Source of the DNA: Roseiarcus sp963709185
GTDB taxonomy: Bacteria; Pseudomonadota; Alphaproteobacteria; Rhizobiales; Beijerinckiaceae
DNA: 64,000 bases
Assembly: GCA_963709185.1 (NCBI GenBank)
Contig: CAVPVQ010000023.1
Location: forward strand, 372,001-436,000
Direction of reading: 5' to 3'
A program made the translations under genes and the position numbers. A model generated the notes under the pieces. It was not told the DNA's origin and made no database searches. It saw only the letters and a list, made by a program, of their open reading frames with translations. Below, one piece after another: positions 1-8,229 of this stretch (position 1 is its first letter; the number at the start of each line of letters is the position of its first letter).

Positions 1-841
1 CCCCCGCGACGATCAGGCCGCACGCAAGCGCCAACGACGGCGTCGCCGGCGCGAAACCGGCGAGAACCAGGATCACCGTCGAGAGCGCGGGCGCCGCGTA
101 GGCCGCAACCCCGAGCAGCCGGATGTCGCCGTTCTTGACGCCGTAGTCCCAAACGTAAAAGGCGAGGCCGACCGGACCCAGCCCGAGACCGACGATCGCC
201 AGCCACGGCCCGACGCCGGCGGGGACGACCGTCGTCTCGAACGCCAGATGACAGAGCGCGGCGAGCGCCGCCGTCGCGAGGCAAAATCCGGCGACCGCCT
301 CGGTCGGCGTCGCCTTGAGGCGGCGCGAAGCGAGCGAATAGGCCGACCACACGAAAGCGCAGCACAGCGCAAGGCCGTAGCCGATCAGCGCCGAGGGCGC
401 GACGCCGGCGAACAGGGCGCCGCCGGCCTTGCCGACGAACAACGCCACCGCGCCCGCCAGCCCGAGCGCCGCGCCGAGAATATGGCGGACGCCGAGACGT
501 TCGCCGGGCAACAGCGCGGAGAACAGCACGATCAGCAGCGGCCAGAGATAGGCGATGAGGCTGGCTTCCGCCGGCGGCGCCCGCCGCAACGCCGCGAAAT
601 AGAGCGCGTGATAGCCGAACAGCCCGCCGACCCCGACGAGCCATACCGGCCACGGCTGGACGATCGCGCCGAGGCGGCCGCGCGCCGCGGCGACGCCAAG
701 GCCCAGCGCGCCGCCGATCGCAAAGGTCAGCGCCGCCAGTTCGAACGGCGGAACCTCGCCCGACGCGGCGGTCAGCAGCGCCAGCGCCGACCACAGCAGG
801 ACGGCGAGGAATCCGATGAGGGTGGCGCGCGGATCAGCCAT
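1..841 (-). CDS. EamA/DMT-family transporter (3' end beyond window)
   Basis: Reading the minus strand from the ATG at 841 gives an open frame of 280 codons to the window edge, starting MADPRATLIGFLAVLLWSA. It is almost wholly hydrophobic, with about nine to ten predicted membrane segments in two similar halves. The first half contains YFAALRRAPPAEASLIAYLW and the second YVWDYGVKNGDIRLLGVAAY, both typical of EamA repeats in YddG-like exporters of amino acids or metabolites. The frame has no stop inside the window, so the C-terminus is missing. It lies 50 bases downstream of, and on the same strand as, the molybdenum hydroxylase pair, but nothing indicates a shared function. The substrate cannot be read from the sequence. 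Confidence 0.85.
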   Translation of the reverse strand, partial: MADPRATLIGFLAVLLWSALALLTAASGEVPPFELAALTFAIGGALGLGVAAARGRLGAIVQPWPVWLVGVGGLFGYHALYFAALRRAPPAEASLIAYLWPLLIVLFSALLPGERLGVRHILGAALGLAGAVALFVGKAGGALFAGVAPSALIGYGLALCCAFVWSAYSLASRRLKATPTEAVAGFCLATAALAALCHLAFETTVVPAGVGPWLAIVGLGLGPVGLAFYVWDYGVKNGDIRLLGVAAYAAPALSTVILVLAGFAPATPSLALACGLIVAG

Positions 842-891
842 AAGCGCGGCTGCTAGCAGGGGCGCAGGCCGAAGGGAAGCCGTGGGTTTCG

Positions 892-3063
892 CTAGACCCC
901 CAGCCCGACGTTCTTGAGAGGTAGGGACCGCACGCGCTTGCCGGTGATCGCGAAAATCGCATTGGCGACAGCGGGGGCGATCGGCGGCGTGCCGGGTTCG
1001 CCGATGCCGCCCCATTTGCCGCCGCCCGAGAGCGCGAAATGCGTCTCGATGACCGGCGCGTCTGCCATCCGGGCGATCTGATAGCTGTCGAAGTTGCCCT
1101 GCTCGACGGCGCCTTTCCTGATGGTGATCTCGCCAAACAGCGCGGCGGTCAGGCCGTACAAGACGGCGCTCTCGATCTGCATCGCCACATTGAGCGGGTT
1201 GACGACATGGCCACAATCGACGCAGGCCGTGACGCGTTCGACCTTCACTTCGCCGCCCTTGCTGACCGCGACCTGCGCGATCTCGCCGACGATCGTGCCG
1301 AAGCTCTCATGGATCGCGAGCCCGCGCGCGGTGCGCGGCGGCAGCGGCTTGCCCCAATCGCCCTTCTCCCCCAGCTTGTCGAGCACGGCGAGGAAATCCG
1401 CCCTTCCGGCAAGCAGCGTCCGCCGATATTCGAGCGGGTCCTTGCCCGCGGCGTGCGCGAGTTCGTCGATGAAACTCTCGACCGCGAAGGCGTTTTGCGA
1501 GGAGCCGACCGAGCGCCAGAACATCACCGGCACATGGGTGTTCTTGAGCGCGCAGGCGACGCTCAACGCGTCGCAGCGATAGGGAACGTTGACGAGTCCT
1601 TCGACGGCGCTCGGTTCGACGCCGCTGCTGGCCTTGCCCCAGCCGAGCGACCGGGTGATCGAGCCGACCGCGGTGCGGAAGTCGAAGACCGTCGGCATGC
1701 CGTCGGCCCCGAGCCCGGCCTTGAGGCGCAGGGCGGCTTGCGGGCGATAGCGGTCGTGCTGGATGTCCTGCTCACGCGTCCACACCAGCTTGACCGGCTT
1801 GCCCAGCGCCCTGGACACCTGGACCGCCTGACGCAGCTCATCGTTGACCGCGCGCCGCCCGAAGCCGCCGCCGAGATAGCAGTTGTGAATGAACACGTTG
1901 CTCGGATCGACGCCCCCGACCTCCGACGCCAGTTTCAGGGCGGCGTCCGGCGATTGCGTGCCGATCCAGGCGTCGATCCGCTCGGGACGCCAATCGACCG
2001 TTGCGTTCAGCGGCTCCATCGGCGCGTGGGCGAGATGAGGCGCTTCGTAGACCGCTTCGACGATCCTGCGCGCGCCCGCAAGCGCGGCCGCTGCGTCGCC
2101 GCGACGGGTCGCGTTGACCAGTTCGCCGTCAAGCGCGGCGCGATAATCGGCGCGAAATTGTTGGCTGTCGGTCGTCGCGGCGGGGCCTTCGTCCCAGACG
2201 ATCGGCAAGGCGGCGACCATCTCCTTGGCGCGCCAGAACCGGTCTGCGACGACCGCCACCCCGTTTTCGACGGGCACGACGGCGATGAAGCCGCGCTTGC
2301 CCCTGATCGCCGCTTCGTCGTAGCTCTTCACCGTGCCGCCGAACACCGGACAATTGGCGACCGCCGCATAGACCATGCCGGGCAAGCGCGTATCGATGCC
2401 GAATTTGGCGGCGCCGGTGACTTTCACCGGCGTGTCAAAGCGCGGCTGAGTCGTGCCGATCAGCTTGAATTGCTCCGGCGTCTTGATCGCCGGCTCCTGG
2501 CGCAACGACACCCTGGCCGCGTCACCGGCCAGTTCGCTGTAGGCGGCCGAGCGGCCCGAGGCCTCGTGATAGACGCCGCCGTTGCGGGCGACGCAGGCGT
2601 CGGGCGCGACGCCCCAGCGCGTGGCCGCCGCGTCGATCAGACGCGCCCGCGCGGAAGCTCCGGCCTGCTGCAGGAACGCCCGCGAGCGACGCACCGACGA
2701 GGAGCCGCCGGTCTGCATCGGCCCATAGACGCCATCGTCACGGTGATTCCGGGTCGCCGAAGCATATTCGACCTTGACCTTGGCGAAATCGCACTCGAGT
2801 TCTTCGGCGACAATCATCGCCAGCGACGTCATGACGCCCTGGCCCATTTCCGCCTTGGCGATGCGCAGCAGGATCGTTCCGTCGGGCTCGACAACCACAA
2901 ACGCGTTGACCTCATTCGGCGTCGCGAGTTCCTCCGGCCCAAAGGCTTCCGGGCCAAGCGGCAGCGCGGCGCCGGCGCGCGGCAGGGCGACGGCGACGAC
3001 GAGGCCGCCGGCCGCAGAGAGGCTGGCGGCGATGAAGGAGCGGCGCGAGACGACGGCGTTCAT
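892..3063 (-). CDS. Molybdopterin-binding subunit of xanthine dehydrogenase-family oxidoreductase (IorB-like)
   Basis: The 723-residue protein is the large, molybdenum-cofactor subunit of a two-subunit hydroxylase like isoquinoline 1-oxidoreductase or membrane-bound aldehyde dehydrogenases. I start it at ATG 3063 because this begins MNAVVSRRSFIAASLSAAGG, a twin-arginine signal, as expected for periplasmic IorB-type subunits; an upstream in-frame start at 3174 would overlap the small subunit. Diagnostic stretches are QTGGSSSVR, LGGGFGRRAVND and, near the C-terminus, GIGEPGTPPIAPAVANAIF, which carries the catalytic glutamate of the family. The iron–sulfur subunit lies 10 bases upstream. Electrons probably go to the respiratory chain through a cytochrome not encoded here. 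The substrate is unknown (aldehyde or N-heterocycle). Confidence 0.88.
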   Translation of the reverse strand: MNAVVSRRSFIAASLSAAGGLVVAVALPRAGAALPLGPEAFGPEELATPNEVNAFVVVEPDGTILLRIAKAEMGQGVMTSLAMIVAEELECDFAKVKVEYASATRNHRDDGVYGPMQTGGSSSVRRSRAFLQQAGASARARLIDAAATRWGVAPDACVARNGGVYHEASGRSAAYSELAGDAARVSLRQEPAIKTPEQFKLIGTTQPRFDTPVKVTGAAKFGIDTRLPGMVYAAVANCPVFGGTVKSYDEAAIRGKRGFIAVVPVENGVAVVADRFWRAKEMVAALPIVWDEGPAATTDSQQFRADYRAALDGELVNATRRGDAAAALAGARRIVEAVYEAPHLAHAPMEPLNATVDWRPERIDAWIGTQSPDAALKLASEVGGVDPSNVFIHNCYLGGGFGRRAVNDELRQAVQVSRALGKPVKLVWTREQDIQHDRYRPQAALRLKAGLGADGMPTVFDFRTAVGSITRSLGWGKASSGVEPSAVEGLVNVPYRCDALSVACALKNTHVPVMFWRSVGSSQNAFAVESFIDELAHAAGKDPLEYRRTLLAGRADFLAVLDKLGEKGDWGKPLPPRTARGLAIHESFGTIVGEIAQVAVSKGGEVKVERVTACVDCGHVVNPLNVAMQIESAVLYGLTAALFGEITIRKGAVEQGNFDSYQIARMADAPVIETHFALSGGGKWGGIGEPGTPPIAPAVANAIFAITGKRVRSLPLKNVGLGV

Positions 3064-3073
3064 GGCGGCGCCC

Positions 3074-3529
3074 TCAAAGCCTGGCCAGTTCGGCGGCGCG
3101 ATGGATCGCCGCGCGGATGCGCGGGTAGGTTCCGCAGCGGCAGATATTGGTGATCTCGGCGTCGATATCGGCATCGGACGGCGAAGGATTTTGTGCGATG
3201 AGGCTGGCGGCCGCCATGATCTGACCCGACTGGCAATAGCCGCATTGCGGCACGTCCTTCTCGATCCATGCGCGCTGCACGGCGTGCAGATGCCCCGCGC
3301 CCAGTCCTTCGATGGTCAGGATCGTCTTGCCGACCGCGTCGCCGGCGGAAAACTGGCACGAGCGCGTCGCGTCGCCGTCGACGTGGATCGTGCAGGCGCC
3401 GCATTGGGCGATGCCGCAGCCGAACTTCGTGCCGGTCAGGCCGATCTCGTCGCGCAGAACCCAAAGCATCGGGGTCTCCGGCTCGATGTCGAGATGATGC
3501 ATCTGGCCGTTGATGGAGAGGGAAAGCAT
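3074..3529 (-). CDS. (2Fe-2S)-binding small subunit of xanthine dehydrogenase-family oxidoreductase (IorA-like)
   Basis: This 151-residue protein is the small electron-transfer subunit partnering the molybdopterin subunit. The N-terminal plant-type ferredoxin domain carries GCGIAQCGACTIHVDG, and the C-terminal helical domain carries CGYCQSGQIM and CRCGTYPRI, together supplying the eight cysteines for two [2Fe-2S] clusters. I choose ATG 3529 (MLSLSINGQ) over the upstream in-frame start at 3649 because this is where the ferredoxin fold begins and the length fits the family. It has no export signal of its own; IorA-type subunits are thought to be co-exported with the Tat-bearing large subunit. 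It is 10 bases upstream of the large subunit, so the two form an operon. Confidence 0.9.
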   Translation of the reverse strand: MLSLSINGQMHHLDIEPETPMLWVLRDEIGLTGTKFGCGIAQCGACTIHVDGDATRSCQFSAGDAVGKTILTIEGLGAGHLHAVQRAWIEKDVPQCGYCQSGQIMAAASLIAQNPSPSDADIDAEITNICRCGTYPRIRAAIHRAAELARL

Positions 3530-3854
3530 TGGGTTGCACTCCACGGATTTGCGCCGCGCCGCACCGGTAGCCCCGGCAAACGGCGAGGGACTGGCGTTTG
3601 CGCCGACATTAGGCGGCGATCTGCGGCCGGTCGATGGCGGGGCGTTCACGAACCAGCGAGCGCGCGTTCACGTTTAGGAGAGATGTCCGATGGCGATCCA
3701 TCTTGGGAGCGCGTGCGTCCCGCCCGCCCTTGAGAACCGCACGGATGGCGCTATCGTTGCGAGGGCAAAGAGCGACCGGGACGATCGCGGTCCCCGAAGC
3801 GCGCGAGCGCTTCATGCAGCAAGCAGCGATAAGAGCAGCAAAAGGATTGTCGAA
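3530..3854. other. Intergenic region between divergent operons
   Basis: These 325 bases separate the minus-strand IorA-like gene from the plus-strand gamma-glutamyltransferase. No convincing gene is present; the open frame running through it is the upstream extension of the transferase frame. It must hold both promoters. The only clear element is a Shine–Dalgarno-like AAAGGA at 3841–3846, eight bases before the TTG chosen as the transferase start. Confidence 0.4.
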
Positions 3855-5604
3855 TTGGACTGGAAGCCCATCAAGACCTTGCGCACCGCATTCGCTCTCT
3901 GCGCGATGCTCGCTCTTGCTGTCGCCTCTCCCGCTGGCGCGCAGCTCCCCGCCATCCTCCCCGATCTCGCCACCGCGCGGCCGGTGGTCGCCGCCCACGG
4001 CATGGTGGTCAGCCAGGAGGCGACGGCCTCGCGCATCGGTCTCGACGTCCTCAAACGGGGCGGCAACGCGGTGGACGCCGCCGTCGCGGTCGGCTTCGCG
4101 CTGGCGGTGACGCTGCCGGTCGCCGGCAATATCGGGGGCGGCGGCTTCATGCTGATCCATCGCGCCGATCTCCACAAGACGATCGCGATCGACTACCGCG
4201 AAGCGGCGCCGGCGAGCACCACCAAGGATGTCTTCCTCAACGACAAGGGCGACGCGGATCCCGAGAAATCACTGGTCAGCGGGCTCGGCGTCGGCGTCCC
4301 CGGCACGGTCGCAGGACTGGCCCTCGCCTGGAGCAAATACGGCTCGGGCCGCCTTTCCCTCGCCGATCTGATTGCGCCGGCGGCCGGGCTCGCGCATCAG
4401 GGCTTGCCGGTCGACGAGGCGCTCGCGGACACGCTGCCGTTCGGCGCCCCATTGCTGGCGCGTCACCCAAGTTCGACGCGAATCTTCTTCCGGCCCGACG
4501 GGCGGCTGCTCGCCGTCGGCGACCATCTCGCGCTCGACGATCTCGCCGCCACGCTCGATGCGATCGCCGCGCAGGGTCCGCGCGCCTTCTACGAGGGGCC
4601 GATCGCCGAGAAGATCGTCGCCGCGGTCGAACAGGCCGGCGGGCGCATGACGCTGGGCGATCTCAAGAGCTATCGCGCGATCGAGCGCGAGCCGGTGCGC
4701 GGGACCTATCGCGGCCACCAGATCGTCTCGATGCCGCCGCCCTCGTCGGGCGGCGTGCTGATCCTCGAGATTCTGAACATTCTCGAAGGCTACCCGCTCG
4801 GCGCGCAGGGGCTCAATTCGGCGGCGACGATCCATGAAATGGCCGAGGCGGAAAAGCTCGCCTACGCCGACCGCGCACAATATCTCGGCGATCCCGATTT
4901 CTGGCGCGGTCCGGTCAGCGGCTTGATCTCAAAAGCCTACGCCGATCACCTGCGCGAGGGCATATCGTCTGACCGCGCGCGGCCGGCCAGCCGAGATCGG
5001 TCCCGGCCGGCCGCAGCCCTACGAAAGCGACCAGACCACCCATTTTTCGATCGTCGACGCGGACGGCAACGCCGTCTCCAACACCTACACGCTGAACCTG
5101 CCCTACGGCTCGGGCCTCGTCGCCGACGGAACCGGAGTTCTGCTCAACGACGAGCTCGACGATTTCGCGGCCAAGCCCGGCGCGCCCAACGCTTTCGGCG
5201 TCACCGGCGGCGAGGCCAACGCGCCCGGCCCGAACAAGCGCCCACTGTCCTCGATGAGCCCGACGATGGTGTTCAAGGACGGCGAACTCGAGATCGTCAC
5301 CGGCAGTCCCGGCGGCTCGCGCATCGTCACGACGGTGCTGCAGGTGATCCTCGACATCCTCGACCATGGTCTCAACGTCGCCGAAGCGGTGGCCGCGCCG
5401 CGCGTCCACGACCAGTGGCTGCCCGACGAATTGCGCGTCGAGCGCGGCCTGTCGCCCGACACCGTTCGCCTGCTCGAAGCGATGGGCCACAAGGTGGTAG
5501 TGCGCGAGGCGATGGGCTCGGCCAGCACGATCGAACGCAAGGATGGCGTGCTGTACGGCGCGTCCGACCCTCGCCAGCGCGGCACGCTGGCGGTGGGCTA
5601 TTGA
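3855..5604 (+). CDS. ggt: Gamma-glutamyltransferase, exported (one frameshift)
   Basis: The product cleaves the gamma-glutamyl bond of glutathione and related peptides in the periplasm. A TTG at 3855 with AAAGGA eight bases upstream gives a signal peptide (TAFALCAMLALAVASPAGA). The large-subunit part includes GGNAVDAAVAVGFALAVTLP and GNIGGGGFML. The frame breaks near 4965–4990; one frame onward it continues as YESDQTTHFSIVDADGN, which contains the autoprocessing and catalytic threonine, then PLSSMSPTMVF and TGSPGGSRI, ending at TGA 5602–5604. All catalytic regions are present, so one extra base is the only defect. Corrected length is about 580 residues, normal for the family. It overlaps the convergent SRAP gene by seven bases. 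Confidence 0.85.
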
Positions 5605-6251
5605 GCAGGCCCCAATTCCGGCGCCGCCTCGCTATCCGCCCGCCTATTGGTCGCAACCACCCTTAACCCCTCGTCGGGCAACGGCCGTTGCAAAGCGAGC
5701 GCCTCATCGACCGGCGCGGAAAGCCAGGCCTCACATTCTTCCGGCGTCGTGAGAATGACCGGCATCGCCTTGGCGTGGATCGGCCGAACGACATCATTGG
5801 GCGGGCAGGTCAGGATCGAGAACAGCGTGTGCTCGCCGGTCTCCTTCTTGCGCTCGCCCGTCCAGGCGCGCCAGATCCCAGCGAAGGCGAACAGCGGACG
5901 TTCCTCGCCCATGGCGAACCAGTGCGGCGCTTTGGGCGCGCTGTCGGTGTATTCGCAGAAGCTGGTCGCCGGCGCGAGGCAGCGTTGCTCCGGCTTCAGC
6001 CAGGCCCGCCAGTACGGCGATTTGACGTTGCGCACATTGGTCACCGGGCGCGGCGGCGCATTGGGCGGCGGCGGAAAGCCCCAGCGCATCATGGTCAGCT
6101 CCCGGCCTTCGGCGGTTTGGCGCACCACCGGCGCCATCATGTCGGGAAATATCGCCGGGAGGGCCTGCAGATTACCGATGCGATCCCAGCGCGCCGCGAA
6201 CAATCGGCGCATCGCCTCCTGGCCCTTGGTCACCGAATAGAGATTGCACAT
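5598..6251 (-). CDS. SOS response-associated peptidase (SRAP/YedK/HMCES family)
   Basis: This 217-residue protein belongs to the SRAP family, which forms covalent thiazolidine crosslinks to abasic sites in single-stranded DNA and so shields stalled forks. The family's active residues are all visible: Cys2 exposed after removal of Met1 (MCNLYSVT), Glu100 in SFCEY, and His159 in RPIHAKAMPVIL. The asparagine-rich stretch TNVRNVKSPYWR also matches. The length is typical. It is convergent with gamma-glutamyltransferase, sharing the last seven bases. No LexA-box was recognised upstream of 6251. Confidence 0.93.
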   Translation of the reverse strand: MCNLYSVTKGQEAMRRLFAARWDRIGNLQALPAIFPDMMAPVVRQTAEGRELTMMRWGFPPPPNAPPRPVTNVRNVKSPYWRAWLKPEQRCLAPATSFCEYTDSAPKAPHWFAMGEERPLFAFAGIWRAWTGERKKETGEHTLFSILTCPPNDVVRPIHAKAMPVILTTPEECEAWLSAPVDEALALQRPLPDEGLRVVATNRRADSEAAPELGPAQ

Positions 6252-6445
6252 CGTGCAACGCTAGGCGCCGTGGCGTCGGCGCGCAAGGCTTTCGTCATCG
6301 CGCGGTTTCGAGTCTGCCCGATGACGCTTTGGCTCAGTCTTCACGTTTCGCGCTAGCTTGGGGAGGAGGCGGCAAGGGGCCACAACCCGAGAATCCAAAA
6401 CGTCATCAAACGTGATTAATAGACTGAATACGAACAAGAAATTGT

Positions 6446-7189
6446 TCAGCGCGGCATGTCCCGACGCGCGCTCGGCGCGAGGGCGGGATGAAGCGCCGGC
6501 GCCTCGCGGCGGATGACGCGGCGCACGCCGATCGGGCGATAGAGCTGCTTGGTCGCCTCGACGATATAGACGCCGGCGAAGGGCGAGCCCACCGCCGCCC
6601 CGATGCGCTCGAACGCCGTCGCCCAGTTCAGGAAAACGCTGCGCCGGAGCGGCGGGGCGTAGAGCGCCTCGCCCCAGTAGACCGGCGAGAACAGCGTCTC
6701 TCGCATCAGTTCGCGCAATTGCCCCTTGGAATAGGGCCGGCCAAAGCCAAACGGCGTTCCGTCCACCCGCGCCCAGACGCCGCGCCGCGACGGCACCACG
6801 AAGACCGTGCGGCCGCCCGGCGTCAGCACGCGCCAGACCTCTTCGAGCAACGCATTCGGATACTCGCCGGTCTCCAGCGCGTGAATCACCAGGATGCGGT
6901 CGATCGAGGCGTCCGGCAGCGGCAACATCACCGGCTCGACCAGCGCCGACGAGGAGCGCCCGGAGGCCGGCCAGTTCACCACGCCCTGTTCGGCCGGCAT
7001 GAAGGCGAGCGCGCGCATCGCCTCTTCGCGAAAACGATCGAGATAGGGGGCCGCGAAACCGAGGCCCATCAACGACAGGCCCGCGCAATTGTCCCACCGC
7101 GCGCGCAGCACGCGCCCGATCAGCCGACGCGCCAGGTCGCCCAGCGGAGACGCATAAAAACCGCGAAGCTCGTTGACATCCAGCGGCAT
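6446..7189 (-). CDS. SAM-dependent methyltransferase domain protein
   Basis: The 247-residue protein starts at ATG 7189 (MPLDVNELRGFYASPLGDLA); the frame stays open much further upstream, but that part overlaps the divergent glyoxalase II gene and is not protein-like. The core is a class I methyltransferase fold: VMLPLPDASIDRILVIHALE corresponds to the post-motif region, and LLEEVWRVLTPGGRTVFVVP to the conserved L.PGG turn. The usual GxGxG motif I is weak. It lies back to back with glyoxalase II (87 bases apart), an arrangement I associate with alphaproteobacteria. Substrate unknown. Confidence 0.8.
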   Translation of the reverse strand: MPLDVNELRGFYASPLGDLARRLIGRVLRARWDNCAGLSLMGLGFAAPYLDRFREEAMRALAFMPAEQGVVNWPASGRSSSALVEPVMLPLPDASIDRILVIHALETGEYPNALLEEVWRVLTPGGRTVFVVPSRRGVWARVDGTPFGFGRPYSKGQLRELMRETLFSPVYWGEALYAPPLRRSVFLNWATAFERIGAAVGSPFAGVYIVEATKQLYRPIGVRRVIRREAPALHPALAPSARRDMPR

Positions 7190-7276
7190 CGCGATGTTCT
7201 TGCATTTTGCCGGCGCGACTGGAAGCCTGCGCCGCAGCGTTTCCCCGCCCCAGACGCCCTCGACGAAAGGCCCGAC

Positions 7277-8050
7277 ATGACTACGCATGTCCATCAGTTC
7301 ATTTGCCTGAAAGACAATTTCGGCGTGCTCGTTCATGATTCCGGATCGGGCGCCACCGCCGCCATCGACGCCCCGGACGCCGATACGATCATCGCCGCCG
7401 CCGCCGAAAAGGGCTGGGAGCTGACCGATCTGCTGCTCACCCACCACCATGCCGACCACATCCAGGGCGTCCCCGGGCTGAAGGCGCGCTTTCCCAGGCT
7501 GCGCATCGCCGGGCCGGCCAAGGAGGCCTCGCGCATCGGCGCGCTCGATGTCCCGCTGGGCGAAGGCGACTACGCGCATGTGGGCGAGATCGCCGCCCAT
7601 GTGATCGAAACGCCCGGCCATACCGCGGGGCACATCTGCTACTGGTTCGCGGAGGACGAGATCGCGTTTTGCGGGGACACCTTGTTCGCGCTCGGCTGCG
7701 GGCGGGTGTTCGAGACGCCGCTCGGCGTGATGTGGGACTCGCTGAACAAGCTCGCCGAGCGCTTGCCGGGAGAAGCCGAGATCTATTGCGGCCACGAATA
7801 CACCCAGGCCAACGCGCGCTTCGCCGTCACCATCGAGCCGGACAATTCCGTGCTCAAGAACCGGGTCGAGGAAATCAACCGCCTTCGCGCCGCCGGCCAG
7901 GCCACCCTGCCGACGACGATGGTCCTTGAACTGGCGATCAATCCGTTTTTGCGCGCCGAGCAGCCCGAGGTGCAGGCGGCGCTCGGCATGGTCGGCGCCG
8001 ACCCCGCAGCCGTGTTCGCCGAATTGCGGACCCGCAAGGATCGATTCTAG
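7277..8050 (+). CDS. gloB: Hydroxyacylglutathione hydrolase (glyoxalase II)
   Basis: The 257-residue enzyme hydrolyses S-D-lactoylglutathione to D-lactate and glutathione, the second step of methylglyoxal detoxification in the cytoplasm. The metallo-beta-lactamase signature THHHADH is at residues 55–61, followed by ETPGHTAGH, FCGDTLFALGCGR and the C-terminal IYCGHEYTQANARFA that binds glutathione. I start at ATG 7277, giving MTTHVHQFICLKDNFGVL, the standard N-terminus; the longer open frame upstream is antisense to the methyltransferase. Length and C-terminal domain (NPFLRAEQPEV) match the family. Confidence 0.95.
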   Translation: MTTHVHQFICLKDNFGVLVHDSGSGATAAIDAPDADTIIAAAAEKGWELTDLLLTHHHADHIQGVPGLKARFPRLRIAGPAKEASRIGALDVPLGEGDYAHVGEIAAHVIETPGHTAGHICYWFAEDEIAFCGDTLFALGCGRVFETPLGVMWDSLNKLAERLPGEAEIYCGHEYTQANARFAVTIEPDNSVLKNRVEEINRLRAAGQATLPTTMVLELAINPFLRAEQPEVQAALGMVGADPAAVFAELRTRKDRF

Positions 8051-8055
8051 GACTT

Positions 8056-8080
8056 CCCCCGGTCGATCATCGCCCGGGGG
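8056..8080 (+). terminator. GC-rich hairpin after gloB
   Basis: Six bases after the gloB stop, CCCCCGG at 8056–8062 can pair perfectly with CCGGGGG at 8074–8080 around an 11-base loop. No run of T follows, so it is at best a weak or factor-assisted terminator. Confidence 0.35.
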
Positions 8081-8229
8081 CCGGGGTCGGCCGTCAGGTC
8101 GCGCGGATTTTTATGGTTTACACGGGCCGTTAACCTCCTCCCGCCATCATCGGAAGCGTTGTCGAAAGCTCTATCGCGGTAGCCCTTCAGCGACGCGCGT
8201 TGGCGCAGGAGCCTCTTGGGCGGATCCCG

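Noticed and set aside
1039..3153. A 704-codon plus-strand open frame opposite the molybdenum hydroxylase genes
   Set aside because: It is exactly antisense to two genes with clear cofactor-binding motifs, and its composition (Asp/Arg/Gly/Ala-rich, low in hydrophobics) is the usual antisense artefact of GC-rich coding DNA. The same applies to many other long frames, for example 8248–10065, 13153–14478 and 48677–49801.
6488..7276. Long N-terminal extension of the glyoxalase II frame
   Set aside because: It is antisense to the methyltransferase, and the enzyme family begins at ATG 7277.
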